Assembly: GCF_026341815.1 (NCBI RefSeq)
Contig: NZ_JAPENX010000001.1
Coordinates: 2,046,001 to 2,110,000, forward strand
DNA: 64,000 nucleotides
Origin: Streptomyces sp. NBC_00572
Lineage (GTDB): Bacteria; Actinomycetota; Actinomycetes; Streptomycetales; Streptomycetaceae
Direction of reading: 5' to 3'
A program made the position numbers and the translations under genes. Shown piece after piece: positions 39,424 to 48,864 of this stretch (the first letter of the stretch is position 1; each line of letters opens with the position of its first letter). The notes beneath the pieces were generated by a model, which worked only from the letters and a program-made list of their open reading frames with translations, searched no databases and was not told where the DNA came from.

Positions 39424-39918
39424 ATGACCGCTGACGACATCACGTCCCTCGCCCACCCCCGATTCGCCGCCGCACTCCACGAACTGGGCCTCGACGTCGA
39501 GATCCGCCGCTTCCCCGACGAGACCCGCACGGCGCAGCAGGCCGCCGAGGCCATCGGCTGCGAGGTGTCGGAGATCGTGAAGTCGCTGATCTTCGCGGCC
39601 GACGGGGTGCCGGTCCTCGTGCTGATGGACGGCGCCTCGCGGGTGGACGTCGAGCGCGTACGGGAGGAGCTGGGCGCCGAGAAGGTGACCCGGGCGGACG
39701 CGAGGGCGGTCCGGGAGACCACGGGGTACGCGATCGGGGGCGTCCCTCCGTTCGGACACCGCACCGAGACGCGGGTCCTCGCCGACCGTGGCCTGCTCGA
39801 CCACGCGCTGGTGTGGGCGGCGGCGGGCAATCCGCACACGGTCTTCGCCCTCGACCCGAAGACGCTGGTCTCCCACGCCGGCGGCACCCTGGTCGACGTC
39901 CGCGAGCCCTCGGCGTGA
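39424..39918 (+). CDS. YbaK/EbsC family aminoacyl-tRNA deacylase
   Basis: The 164-residue YbaK-fold protein shows TAQQAAEAIGCEVSEIVKSLIF with the conserved Lys of the catalytic pocket, followed by LVLMDGASRVDVERV and TGYAIGGVPPFGH, the GxxxP region. Such proteins hydrolyse mischarged tRNAs, usually Cys-tRNAPro or Ala-tRNAPro. A -10-like TAGCGT (39411-39416) ends 7 nt before the ATG with no SD, suggesting a leaderless transcript. The stop overlaps the GTG of the EamA gene (GTGA), so the two are co-translated. A second YbaK-like gene lies at 45144. Confidence 0.88.
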   Translation: MTADDITSLAHPRFAAALHELGLDVEIRRFPDETRTAQQAAEAIGCEVSEIVKSLIFAADGVPVLVLMDGASRVDVERVREELGAEKVTRADARAVRETTGYAIGGVPPFGHRTETRVLADRGLLDHALVWAAAGNPHTVFALDPKTLVSHAGGTLVDVREPSA

Positions 39919-40766
39919 CCCCGCTCGTCACCCTCGCCGTCCTGATCGCCGCCGTCACCCACGCGAGCTGGAACGCGCTGGCGCACCACATCAAGGACCA
40001 ACTGCTCTCGTTCACGCTGATATCCGGCGGCGGCGCCCTCATCGGCATGGTCGCGGCCTTCTTCGTACCGCTGCCGGCGGCGGGGGCGTGGCCGTACCTG
40101 GTGGTGTCGGCGCTGCTGCACGTGGGCTACATGGTGCTGCTCATGCGCTCGTTCACGCTGGGCGACTTCGGCCAGATGTACCCGATCGCGCGCGGTACGG
40201 CCCCGCTGGCCGTGACGGCCCTGGCGGCCGTCTTCGTCGACGAGATACCGGACGGCTGGCAGCTGCTCGGCGTCGCGGTGGCGTGCGCGGGCCTGACGGG
40301 CCTCGCGGTGTGGGGCATCCGGGGCAAGGGGTCCCAGCCGCAGTGGCCGGCGCTGCTGGCGGCGGGCGCGACGGGCCTGTCGATCGCCCTCTACACGGTG
40401 GTCGACGGCGTCGGCGTCCGCGCCTCGGACACCCCGCTCGGCTACATCGCGTGGCTGATGATCCTGGAGGGCCTGGCGATCCCGGCGTACGCCCTCTGGA
40501 CCCGCCGCGCGGCCCTCCTCCCCCAACTCCGCCCGTACGCGGGCCGGGGCCTCCTGGGCGCGGTCCTGTCGGTGGCCGCGTACAGCCTGGTCCTCTGGGC
40601 CCAGACGAAGGCCCCGCTGGCCCCGATCGCGGCGCTCCGGGAGTCCTCGATCATCGTGGGCGCGGCCATCGGGGCGGTCTTCTTCAAGGAACGCTTCGGC
40701 GGCCCGAGGGTCGCCGCGGCGGGCCTGATGGTGGTGGGCATCGGGCTGATGCTGCACGCGGGTTGA
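39915..40766 (+). CDS. EamA/DMT family transporter
   Basis: The 283-residue protein has ten hydrophobic helices in two EamA halves, each about 140 residues; the second starts near ALLAAGATGLSIALYTVVDG. MYPIARGTAPLAVTALAA and APIAALRESSIIVGAAIGAVFF are typical EamA helices 4 and 9. DMT proteins usually export metabolites such as amino acids. It is translationally coupled to the YbaK gene (GTGA). Substrate is unknown. A terminator follows at 40791. Confidence 0.88.
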   Translation: MTPLVTLAVLIAAVTHASWNALAHHIKDQLLSFTLISGGGALIGMVAAFFVPLPAAGAWPYLVVSALLHVGYMVLLMRSFTLGDFGQMYPIARGTAPLAVTALAAVFVDEIPDGWQLLGVAVACAGLTGLAVWGIRGKGSQPQWPALLAAGATGLSIALYTVVDGVGVRASDTPLGYIAWLMILEGLAIPAYALWTRRAALLPQLRPYAGRGLLGAVLSVAAYSLVLWAQTKAPLAPIAALRESSIIVGAAIGAVFFKERFGGPRVAAAGLMVVGIGLMLHAG

Positions 40767-40790
40767 GGCGGGGAGCATCACGTACGCCCG

Positions 40791-40826
40791 GTGGGGCGCC
40801 GCCGGCACGGGCCGACGGCGCCCCAC
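40791..40826 (+). terminator. Terminator after the YbaK-EamA operon
   Basis: A perfect 11-bp stem (GTGGGGCGCCG and complement) with further short pairing in the loop starts 24 nt past the EamA stop. Confidence 0.75.
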
Positions 40827-40908
40827 TTCCGGCCGAGGGTGTCGACCCGCCGCGTACGGCCGGCTCCGGGATGATGTGGACTTCCGTGTCCGAGACGAGG
40901 AGGGCCAC

Positions 40909-41316
40909 GTGTCCCGAACGCCGCAGCAGATCTTCGAGAGGTACGTGTACGCCGGCGCCATCACGAGGAACGCCGACGCCCTCGCCGAGAACTTCACCGA
41001 AGACGGCGTCTTCGAGGCGCCGCTCATCTCCGCCGGTGCCGGCTTCCCGAGCAGGATGGTGGGTCGCGAGGAGATCCGCAGCGTGATGGCGGCGTACTAC
41101 GAGCGGCAGGCGAGTGACAACCGCGCGCCCAACCTGGAGAAGTCGGGATACGTGCTGCACACCACCTCCGATCCCGACGTGTTCATCGCCGAGGTCGACA
41201 CGGTCTTCGACGGCGACCGGGAGGACGTGTCCGTCTCGCTGGTGCAGATCTTCCGGATCCGCGACGGGAAGATCGCCCGGCTGCGTGACTACTTCGCGCC
41301 GGATCTGGTGAGCTGA
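40909..41316 (+). CDS. NTF2-like (SnoaL/DUF4440-type) protein
   Basis: The 135-residue protein fits a cone-shaped NTF2 fold: an N-terminal helix (TPQQIFERYVYAGAITRNAD) and the typical AENFTEDGVFEAPLI strand-turn. A middle helix (GREEIRSVMAAYYER) and a C-terminal sheet with FRIRDGKIARLRDYFAP follow. Members may be polyketide cyclases, isomerases or binding proteins; the catalytic identity cannot be assigned. GTG 40909 is preceded by GAGGAGG. It stands alone. Confidence 0.8.
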   Translation: MSRTPQQIFERYVYAGAITRNADALAENFTEDGVFEAPLISAGAGFPSRMVGREEIRSVMAAYYERQASDNRAPNLEKSGYVLHTTSDPDVFIAEVDTVFDGDREDVSVSLVQIFRIRDGKIARLRDYFAPDLVS

Positions 41317-41469
41317 GGACATCGGAGCACCGCGGCCCGCCTGCTTTCCGGACGCCGGGCGCCCGGCGCCCGGTGAACCCTCCGTTCCTCTGGACCGCCC
41401 CCCGCGCCGCTGTCACCATGCCCCCCCATGCGATGAGGCCCCTTCCGGATCGCCGCCTTGGCCCTGCGC

Positions 41470-41486
41470 CCGGTCCGCCGGACCGG
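41470..41486 (-). terminator. Hairpin downstream of the lipoprotein gene
   Basis: CCGGTCC-GCC-GGACCGG lies 2 bp past the lipoprotein stop on the minus strand. A second GC-rich inverted repeat (around 41352-41372) follows the NTF2-like gene. Both may terminate; nothing else is evident in 41317-41488. Confidence 0.5.
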
Positions 41487-41488
41487 CC

Positions 41489-42622
41489 CTAGCTGCCCTC
41501 GCCGGGGAGGCCGCTCTCGTCGAGGTCCTCGTCCTGCATCATGGCGCCGAAGAAGCCGCCCATGAGCTCTTCCAGGTTCAGCTCGGAGGCTCCGGCCGGG
41601 GCGGTGGGCTTGCTGCCCGCGCTCATCTTCAGCGCCAGACCGAACTTCTTGACCTTCGCGTTCTCGGTCAGCTTGGCGAGGTCGACGTGCACCTCGGTCA
41701 GCTCGCCGTTCTTGAGGGTGAAGTCGGCGGTGACCTTGGCGTCGGGGGCGTCCTTCAGGTCCGCGTCCGTCGGCAGGGCCGTGCCCATGCCGGGCGGCAG
41801 GTCCTTGGCGAACGGACGGATCTCGCCGAGGAGTTCGGTGATCAGCGTGCGGAAGGGGGCCGTGGCGGTGATGTGCTCGGTGCCGTCCTCTCCTCCGGCG
41901 GTCTTGAAGTCGACCTCACGGGCGATGACCCCGCGGAGGGCCTCCAGGAGCTTCTTCTCCGTCTTGGTGTCCAGCGTGGGCTCGGGCGACGGCTTGACGC
42001 CGGGCTCCTGGGCCATCTCCTGGCCGGCCTTCTCCATCTCCTCGGTGTTGAACGTGACCCACTCGCCGTCCAGCAGCTTCTTGAAGCCCTTGGCCTCCGG
42101 GGGCAGCTGGTCGGCGGGCGGCACGGGGGCGCCCATCGCCTTGCCGAGGGCTTCGACGTCGGACCGGATGTAGGTGTGGTCGCCGACGACCCGGTACTCG
42201 ACGAGGTCGCCGCTGGGGGTGCCGACCTTCACGGCCACACCGACGAAGTCCTTCTCCTCGGACTCGTCGAGCGGCTTCTTCGACTCCACGGTGACGCTGA
42301 TCTTCGCGCCGCTGATCAGCTCGGCCGCCTCGTCGGGCATCTCCTCGCCGGGCTCCGGGTCCGACTCGGCGTCCATCTGCTTGAGGGTCGCGGCGTCGAC
42401 GTCCAGGTCCAGCTCGAAGGAGATCGACTTCTGCTTGCCCAGCTTCTCGAAGGCCTGGTCGAGCTTCTTCCCGGCGGACAGCTGCTGCACCGTGCCGCAG
42501 GCGGCCGAACCCACCAGGACGGCGCCGACGACTGCGGTGGCGGTGAGGGTCTTGCGTATGGCGGTGATGATGTTCTCCTCGTGGGTGCGAGCACCTGCGT
42601 GATCGATCAGGAGACTCTCCAC
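41489..42622 (-). CDS. Putative lipoprotein of unknown function, start uncertain
   Basis: Counted from GTG 42622 the product has 377 residues. It has a signal-like segment RKTLTATAVVGAVLVGSAAC with a lipobox-like Cys about residue 42. A long acidic mature part alternates strands and helices (SISFELDLDVDAATLKQM, EYRVVGDHTYIRSDVEALG, VTADFTLKNGELTEVHVDL), resembling LppX/LprG-like lipid-binding lipoproteins. The start is odd: a perfect SD GAGGAG (about 42575-42580) is followed by ATC ATC and later ATA, with no ATG, GTG or TTG before the signal peptide. Either translation starts at GTG 42622 with a weak SD or a non-canonical codon is used. Confidence 0.72.
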   Translation of the reverse strand: MESLLIDHAGARTHEENIITAIRKTLTATAVVGAVLVGSAACGTVQQLSAGKKLDQAFEKLGKQKSISFELDLDVDAATLKQMDAESDPEPGEEMPDEAAELISGAKISVTVESKKPLDESEEKDFVGVAVKVGTPSGDLVEYRVVGDHTYIRSDVEALGKAMGAPVPPADQLPPEAKGFKKLLDGEWVTFNTEEMEKAGQEMAQEPGVKPSPEPTLDTKTEKKLLEALRGVIAREVDFKTAGGEDGTEHITATAPFRTLITELLGEIRPFAKDLPPGMGTALPTDADLKDAPDAKVTADFTLKNGELTEVHVDLAKLTENAKVKKFGLALKMSAGSKPTAPAGASELNLEELMGGFFGAMMQDEDLDESGLPGEGS

Positions 42623-42681
42623 CGCCCTGAAGGGTTGCCCTGCCGCCCGTTTTCTTTGCCTTTGCCCACCGGGGCGGGACC

Positions 42682-43464
42682 TCAGTCCCCCAGCACCTCC
42701 GCGAAGTGCGTGTTCACCGCCAGCAGGCCGCCGTCCACGCGGAGCACCGTGCCGGTGATCCAGGACGCGTCCGGCGAGGCCAGGAAGGCGACCGCCGCCG
42801 CCACGTCCTCCGGGGTGCCCACCCGGGACAGGGGGTAGACCCGGTCGGCCAGGGCCCTCAGTTCACGGTCCTTGCCCGACCAGGCCGTCGTCGCGATCGT
42901 CCCCGGGTTGATCTGGTTCACCCGGACCCCGCGCGGCGCCGCGTCGCCCGCGAGCGTGCGCGTGAGGGACGCCAGGCCCGCCTTCGCCGCGCTGTATGCG
43001 TGGTTGCCGAAGTCCGTCTCGGCGTTGACCGAGCCGATGTTCACGATCGCCCCGCGCCCGCCGGCCGCCGCCAGGTGCGGCAGCGCCGCCCGGGAGCAGC
43101 GGACCGCGCCCATGAAGGTGACGTCGTGCTGGACGGTGAACACCCTGTCCGGCTCGTCCTCGAAGCGGTCCCGGTCGGCCTCGACCGGGCCGAGCGCGTT
43201 GTTGACGAGGACGTCCAGCCCTCCGAAGGTCCGCACGGCGTACGCCGTCGCCTCGTCCACCGAGGACTGGTCGCTCACGTCGCAGTACCGGTACTCCGCG
43301 CCCGGGATCTCCGCCGCCGTCTTCCGCGCCGCCTCCTCGTCCACGTCCGTGACCAGGACCTTCGCCCCCTCCGCCGCCAGCCGTCGGGCGCTCGCCGCGC
43401 CGATGCCGCGCGCCGCGCCGGTGATCAGTACCGCGTATCCGCCGAAGCGTTCCCTGAGGTCCAT
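42682..43464 (-). CDS. SDR family oxidoreductase
   Basis: The 260-residue classical short-chain dehydrogenase has TGAARGIGAASARRL (cofactor glycine motif), VTDVDEEAA with an acidic residue after beta-2 (favouring NAD), DVLVNNALG, the catalytic Ser in VNIGSVNAE, and YSAAK. The C-terminal PLSRVGTPEDVAAAVAFLAS and WITGTVLRVDGG are typical. ATG 43464 is preferred. It is similar to glucose or 3-oxoacyl dehydrogenases, but the substrate cannot be told. It is monocistronic between the lipoprotein and the divergent dioxygenase. Confidence 0.85.
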   Translation of the reverse strand: MDLRERFGGYAVLITGAARGIGAASARRLAAEGAKVLVTDVDEEAARKTAAEIPGAEYRYCDVSDQSSVDEATAYAVRTFGGLDVLVNNALGPVEADRDRFEDEPDRVFTVQHDVTFMGAVRCSRAALPHLAAAGGRGAIVNIGSVNAETDFGNHAYSAAKAGLASLTRTLAGDAAPRGVRVNQINPGTIATTAWSGKDRELRALADRVYPLSRVGTPEDVAAAVAFLASPDASWITGTVLRVDGGLLAVNTHFAEVLGD

Positions 43465-43660
43465 GGGACCGATCTCAGCATCGGGGTCCCGTCCCGCGCC
43501 AGCCGTGCGTAACATCCCGTTCATCAATTACCCCCGGCCAAAAGCGAAGAGAAACCCTCCGGTGAACAATTCGGCCAGGACCGAAAGGCTTTGACACACC
43601 CCTGGCGCGAATACCACGATCTACTTCGCCGACGACCACGCTTTCATCAGGGGGAAAACC

Positions 43661-44398
43661 ATGTCTTCGTACCAGTCCGGCGTCGAGGAAATAGCCGAGT
43701 CCCTTTCCTCCCGGAGCTTCGATCTGATCTCCGGCGAGAAGGTGAAGCAGCTTCTCCTCCAGCGGTCCGAGACCGCCCTCGACGACCTGGAGCCGTTCCG
43801 CGACAGCTGGACGCGGATGCCGCTCGACAGCTACATGGCGGACGGCGGCCGTTACCGCCGTCGCCGGCACGCCACGCTGAGCGCGCCGCGGGCGAGCGTC
43901 GACTACCGCGTCGAGGAGCACCAGCCGCACTACCAGGGCCTCGACTACAACAACCTCAACGGCGGCGTGGCCCGGCACTACGAGCCGTTCGAGGAGCAGA
44001 TCCTGCGCGGCCGCACGATGGACAGCCTGCTCACCCTCGGATGTGACATATTCGGCCGCCTCGCCCCGTACTCGGGCTGGCACATCGAGGCCCACCAGTT
44101 CCGCATCGAGGTCGACGGCGAGGAGGTCGGCCTGCCCACGCCGGAGGGCGTGCACCGCGACGGTGTCACCTTCGTCCTGATGGCGATGGTCGGCCGCTCG
44201 AACGCCACCGGCGGCGAGAGCACCGTCTTCAACCTGGACAAGCAGCCGGTCGAGAAGTTCTCCCTGACCGACCCGCTCGACCTGGCCCTCGTCAACGACG
44301 AGCGGGTCTACCACGGCGTCTCGCCGATCGAGCAGATCGATCCCGCCACCGCGGCCTCGCGCGACGTGCTGGTCATCACCTACCGTCACAAGCCCTGA
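43661..44398 (+). CDS. 2OG-Fe(II) dioxygenase family protein (possible amino acid hydroxylase)
   Basis: The 245-residue protein matches the 2OG-Fe dioxygenase family that includes free L-isoleucine hydroxylases. It has an HxD motif in GVHRDGVTFV, a distal His in ERVYHGVSPIEQI, and a conserved Arg in ASRDVLVITYRHK to bind 2-oxoglutarate. FNNLNGG-like DYNNLNGGVARHYEPF and GWHIEAHQFRI fit the family core. SD AGGGGGA precedes ATG 43661, and TTGACA at 43591-43596 is a candidate -35. A LysE exporter follows 109 bp downstream. Some codons and the upstream region are less GC-rich than neighbours. The substrate is inferred to be a free amino acid. Confidence 0.82.
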   Translation: MSSYQSGVEEIAESLSSRSFDLISGEKVKQLLLQRSETALDDLEPFRDSWTRMPLDSYMADGGRYRRRRHATLSAPRASVDYRVEEHQPHYQGLDYNNLNGGVARHYEPFEEQILRGRTMDSLLTLGCDIFGRLAPYSGWHIEAHQFRIEVDGEEVGLPTPEGVHRDGVTFVLMAMVGRSNATGGESTVFNLDKQPVEKFSLTDPLDLALVNDERVYHGVSPIEQIDPATAASRDVLVITYRHKP

Positions 44399-44507
44399 TG
44401 TCAGGTGCGGGTGCGGGGTGGCGGCGGTGTCTGCGAGGGCAACGCCTCCCCCGCGCCCGCTCACCCCTTGAGTGAGTACGTGAGCGAGAAGGCGGGAAGT
44501 CGGGTAC

Positions 44508-45125
44508 ATGGGTCAGCTCATCGCCGTGGCGGTCATCACCATTCTGGCTGTCATCAGCCCCGGCGCGGATTTCGCGATGACCGTCCGCAACAGTTATCTG
44601 TACGGACGGACCGCCGGAGTTCTCGCGGCCGTCGGAATTGCGCTGGGCGTTCTCGTCCACGTCACCTACACGATGCTGGGCGTGGGACTTCTGGTCTCCC
44701 GGACCCCGATGCTTTTCACGGCGATGAAACTGATCGGCGCCGCCTATCTCGTGTACATCGGGTACAAGACATTCGTCACCAAGGCGCAGGTCGACATCGA
44801 CCTTTCGGAGGGCGCCGGCCTTTCGAAGGCCGGCGCGCTGCGCACCGGTTTTCTGACGAACGCGCTCAACCCGAAGACGATGCTGTTCGTGCTGAGCACG
44901 TACACCCAGGTGGTCAGCGCCGACACCCCCGTCTTCCAGCAGGTGGGCTACGGACTCTTCATGTCGTTCGCCCACCTGGTCTGGTTCGCCCTCGCCGCGC
45001 TCCTCTTCTCCAACCAGAGCCTGCGGTCCCGGCTGTTGAAGCGGCAGACCGTGCTCAACAAGGTCATCGGGACCGTGCTCGTCGGTCTGGGGATGGTGCT
45101 CGCGCTGACGCCCTCCATGGCCTGA
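44508..45125 (+). CDS. LysE family amino acid exporter
   Basis: The 205-residue membrane protein has six hydrophobic helices. The LysE/RhtB signature at the N-terminus is AVISPGADFAMTVRNS, and a second conserved loop is GFLTNALNPKTMLFVLS. These proteins export amino acids and derivatives by proton exchange. It follows the 2OG-Fe dioxygenase in the same direction, so it may export the hydroxylated product. Third codon positions use more A/T than the window average, like the dioxygenase. It ends 18 bp before the convergent YbaK gene. Confidence 0.88.
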   Translation: MGQLIAVAVITILAVISPGADFAMTVRNSYLYGRTAGVLAAVGIALGVLVHVTYTMLGVGLLVSRTPMLFTAMKLIGAAYLVYIGYKTFVTKAQVDIDLSEGAGLSKAGALRTGFLTNALNPKTMLFVLSTYTQVVSADTPVFQQVGYGLFMSFAHLVWFALAALLFSNQSLRSRLLKRQTVLNKVIGTVLVGLGMVLALTPSMA

Positions 45126-45143
45126 TCCCGGGCCGGGGAGAGG

Positions 45144-45638
45144 TCAGTCGGTGGAGACGCGCTCCACGCGCGGCTCGGCGATCGCCTTGTAGTCCTCCGC
45201 CGACAGGGCGATCGAGCGGTCGAGCCTCGCCGCGTTGAAGTAGAACTCCGGGTGCGCCAACAGGTCGGGGTCGACGAGGAGTTCGAGCCGCTCGTCGAAG
45301 GCGAACGGCAGGATCGTGCCGCTCGGCGAACCGGCGAGCTCCTCCGCGATCTCCGGGGAGGCGAAGGAGACGTACGTGCCGCCGTACAGGGCCTTCACCG
45401 CGTTCAGGTCGATCCGCCGGTCACCGGGGACGACGACCAGCGCGAAGCGCTTCTCCTTCTTGCCGATCTTCACCATGGCGATGATGCACTTGGCCGCCTC
45501 GGCGAGCGTGTGACCCCGCAGCGCGCTGACCGCCTCGGTGGCACCCTCGGGGGCGTGCTCGATGACCCGGTAGGCGGCCCCGCGCTCGTCGAGCAGGGCA
45601 AGCAGCTTCTCGTACGTCTCATGTCCGGCGTCGGTCAC
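45144..45638 (-). CDS. YbaK/prolyl-tRNA synthetase-associated domain protein
   Basis: The 164-residue protein has the YbaK-domain pattern RVIEHAPEGATEAVSALRGH, then AAKCIIAMVKIGKKEKRFALVVV with the conserved Lys, DRRIDLNAVKALYGG, and GSPSGTILPFAF. It is only distantly similar to the YbaK protein at 39424 and belongs to the branch whose members edit mischarged tRNA. GTG 45638 has a strong SD (GAGGAGG, 6-nt spacing); the longer in-frame extension to 45668 has none. It lies 57 bp downstream of the ArsR-like gene's stop side, same strand. Confidence 0.82.
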   Translation of the reverse strand: MTDAGHETYEKLLALLDERGAAYRVIEHAPEGATEAVSALRGHTLAEAAKCIIAMVKIGKKEKRFALVVVPGDRRIDLNAVKALYGGTYVSFASPEIAEELAGSPSGTILPFAFDERLELLVDPDLLAHPEFYFNAARLDRSIALSAEDYKAIAEPRVERVSTD

Positions 45639-45695
45639 GTGGTTCCTCCTCGTTACGGCACTTCTCACATGGTTTCGTTGGACGGCGCGTCGACC

Positions 45696-46745
45696 CTATG
45701 CCTGTGGGTCCAGGTGCCTGAGCAACGCGACGCCGGAGCCGTCCAGTTCGTACAGCACCCGTACGCCGGCCCGGCGCCGGCGCACCACGCCCGCGGCCAC
45801 CAGCAGCGTGAGGTGTTCGGAGACGGTGCTCGGGGCGAGTCCGAGCGTCGTGGCCAGGTCGGAGGTCGTGGTCGGCGCGGCGAGAGCGCGGACGACGGCG
45901 GCCCGGCTGCGGCCGAGCAGGATCTCCAGCCGGTCGCCGCGCGCGGGTTCGTCGGCCCGGCCTTCGGCCCGTCGGCCGGACGGCGGCTCTCCGGCGAGTA
46001 CGGCGGCTCCCTCGGCCTGGTACGACACGGCCGTCACCCCGTTCGGGGCGGAGTTGAGGAGGGTCGCCCCGCGGCCGAACACCAGGGGTACGAGGACGAG
46101 TCGGGAGGCGTCGGCCGCCGCCGAGAGCCCGCCGGGCGTCCCGGCGTACGGCCTCGGGACGCCACCGCACCGGGAGGGGCCCCCGCGCAGGGTGCCGAGG
46201 AGGCGGTCCGGGCCCTGGGTGGCGAGCACCCGGGCGCGGAGCAGGATGTCGTCCTCCGTGACGGCCCGCAGGGACGCCTCGTACGGGACGAGGGCGGCCC
46301 GTACGTAGCGCGGGAGGAAGGCGCACAGTTCGGCGATCCGCGCCGCGGGATCCGCGTGCAGCGGGCGCACTTCGACGGGGACGCCCTGCGGGAACCACCG
46401 CTTGAGCTCCTCGCGTACGCGGGCCGGGGACACGGCGCGGAGGAGGGCGATCTCGTCCGCCAGGCCGGCCTGCCCGGCCGAGGAGGGGACGGGGAGGAGG
46501 AACGACGGCAGGCTTCCGCCGCTGACCCGATAGAGGTGAACGAGCCACCCCGGGACGGTCACGTCGGCCCGCGTCAGTGAACGGCGTGCGGCCCGGCCCC
46601 AGTCGGTGTACGGCCAGGGTGCGAGTCCCCGGTGCGAGGACAGCAGTCCGATGCTGCCGAACGTCTCCCAGAGCCGGCTGTCGGCGATCCGAACGGCTCG
46701 GGCATGGGCCCCGCGTTCGGATGTCGTCAACGGAATCTCGATCAC
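45696..46745 (-). CDS. ArsR-type winged-helix regulator with large N-terminal domain
   Basis: The 349-residue protein has an N-terminal region of about 260 residues of unknown fold (RLWETFGSIGLLSSHRG, RADVTVPGWLVHLYRV, EELKRWFPQGVPVEVRPL) as in DUF5937-type ArsR-like proteins of actinomycetes. The C-terminal ArsR HTH reads ILLGRSRAAVVRALAAPTTT, SDLATTLGLAPSTVSEHLTL and LVAAGVVRRRRAGVRVLYEL. No metal-binding Cys pair is seen in the HTH. GTG 46745 is chosen with GGGGG upstream. Targets are unknown; it may act on the YbaK gene downstream. Confidence 0.78.
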   Translation of the reverse strand: MIEIPLTTSERGAHARAVRIADSRLWETFGSIGLLSSHRGLAPWPYTDWGRAARRSLTRADVTVPGWLVHLYRVSGGSLPSFLLPVPSSAGQAGLADEIALLRAVSPARVREELKRWFPQGVPVEVRPLHADPAARIAELCAFLPRYVRAALVPYEASLRAVTEDDILLRARVLATQGPDRLLGTLRGGPSRCGGVPRPYAGTPGGLSAAADASRLVLVPLVFGRGATLLNSAPNGVTAVSYQAEGAAVLAGEPPSGRRAEGRADEPARGDRLEILLGRSRAAVVRALAAPTTTSDLATTLGLAPSTVSEHLTLLVAAGVVRRRRAGVRVLYELDGSGVALLRHLDPQA

Positions 46746-46863
46746 ATGCGCCCCCGTGCGCCTGGTCCACCGAACGGTGGAGCGGGCACACGGTAGCGCT
46801 CGGATGATCACCGATCCGCGCGCCGGACGCTCAGAATGTCAGGTCCGGGATGGCTCGATCCGG

Positions 46864-48054
46864 TCAGTGGGCGGCGTCCATGACCGACCTGACCGCCCTC
46901 ACCAGCGACTGCGCCCGCGGGTCCGCCGTGACCGTCTTGCGCATGCCGTTCGTCACGTACCCGAAGGCGATCCCGGAGTCGGGGTCGGCGAAGCCGAGCG
47001 AGCCGCCGCGGCCCGGGTGGCCGAAGGACGACGGGCCGTACAGCGGGGAGGCCGGGCCGTGCAGCATGTGGCCGAGGCCGAAGCGGGTGCCGACGAGCAG
47101 CACCTTGTCCGCGCCCACCGACTCCTCGGTCCGCGCCAGTGTCAGGGTGTCGGGGGTGAAGAGGCGCTCGGCGCCGTCCACGGGGCCGAGGGTCGCCGCG
47201 TAGAAGCGGGCGAGGGCGCGGGCGGTCGCCACCCCGGCCGAGCCGGGGAGTTCGGCGGCCCGGTAGACCGGGTCGTTCTCGTCGGGCTTGGGGTCGATGA
47301 CCCCGAAGGCGCGCCGGGTCAGGGAGTTCGGGTCCTGGTACGCCTCGGTGACGGAGCGCTTCGGGCGGAGCTTGAGGGCGCCGCTGCCGGGCGGCTCGAT
47401 CTCCTCGACGGGGCCGAGCCGGCCGACCCGGTGGGCCTCGGTCTCCGGGAGTCCGATCCACAGGTCGAGGCCGAGGGGGCCGGTGATCTCCTCGGCGGCC
47501 CAGCGGCCGATGGTGCGGCCGGTGACCCGGTGGACCAGTCCGGAGAGCAGCCAGCTGAAGGTGTGGGCGTGGTAGCCGTGCGCCGTGCCGGGCTCCCAGA
47601 CGGGGGCCTGCGCGGCTGTCGCGCGGGTCGCGGTCTCCAGGTCGACGGCCTCAGCGAGGGTGAGCGGCCGGTCCAGGACGGGGACGCCCGCCCGGTGGGC
47701 GAGGAGCTGCCGTACGGTCACGCGGTCCTTGCCCGCCGCCTTGAACTCGGGCCAGTACGCGGCGACCGGGGCGTCCAGGTCGAGCAGACCGCGCTGGTGC
47801 AGGAGCAGGGGGACGGCGGCGGCGACGCCCTTGGTGGCCGAGCGGACGACCTGGGCGGTGTCCTCGGACCAGGGCGCCTCGCCCTCGACGTCCTTGGTGC
47901 CCGCCCACAGGTCGACGACCGGAGCGCCGTCGTGGTGGACGGCGACGGCCGCGCCGCGCTCACCGCGCTGCTCGAAATTGCGCAGGAACGCGTCCCTGAC
48001 CGGCTCCCAGCCCGCCGCCACCGTGCCCTGGACGTCCACGTCCCACTCCTCCAT
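46864..48054 (-). CDS. Serine hydrolase of the class C beta-lactamase/esterase family
   Basis: The 396-residue protein has no signal peptide. SxxK occurs in VVRSATKGVAAAVPLLL (about residue 72). The second motif Tyr lies in GTAHGYHAHTFSWLLSGLV, and the third motif is HPGRGGSLGFAD, matching EstB-like carboxylesterases rather than true AmpC. ATG 48054 is taken as start; TTG 48081 is an alternative. The product is probably a cytoplasmic esterase or peptidase. It ends 61 bp before the ECF transporter operon on the same strand. Confidence 0.85.
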   Translation of the reverse strand: MEEWDVDVQGTVAAGWEPVRDAFLRNFEQRGERGAAVAVHHDGAPVVDLWAGTKDVEGEAPWSEDTAQVVRSATKGVAAAVPLLLHQRGLLDLDAPVAAYWPEFKAAGKDRVTVRQLLAHRAGVPVLDRPLTLAEAVDLETATRATAAQAPVWEPGTAHGYHAHTFSWLLSGLVHRVTGRTIGRWAAEEITGPLGLDLWIGLPETEAHRVGRLGPVEEIEPPGSGALKLRPKRSVTEAYQDPNSLTRRAFGVIDPKPDENDPVYRAAELPGSAGVATARALARFYAATLGPVDGAERLFTPDTLTLARTEESVGADKVLLVGTRFGLGHMLHGPASPLYGPSSFGHPGRGGSLGFADPDSGIAFGYVTNGMRKTVTADPRAQSLVRAVRSVMDAAH

Positions 48055-48114
48055 CGCCGATCCGACCCCCCCATGGTGCAACGCGGAGGGAGGGGGACCG
48101 ATTCCGGGGCGGCC

Positions 48115-48860
<746 letters not shown>

Positions 48861-48864
<4 letters not shown>

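Noticed and set aside
43520..45125. Genomic island or mobile element carrying the dioxygenase/LysE pair
   Set aside because: Base composition is only mildly different and no integrase, terminal repeats or target duplication is visible.
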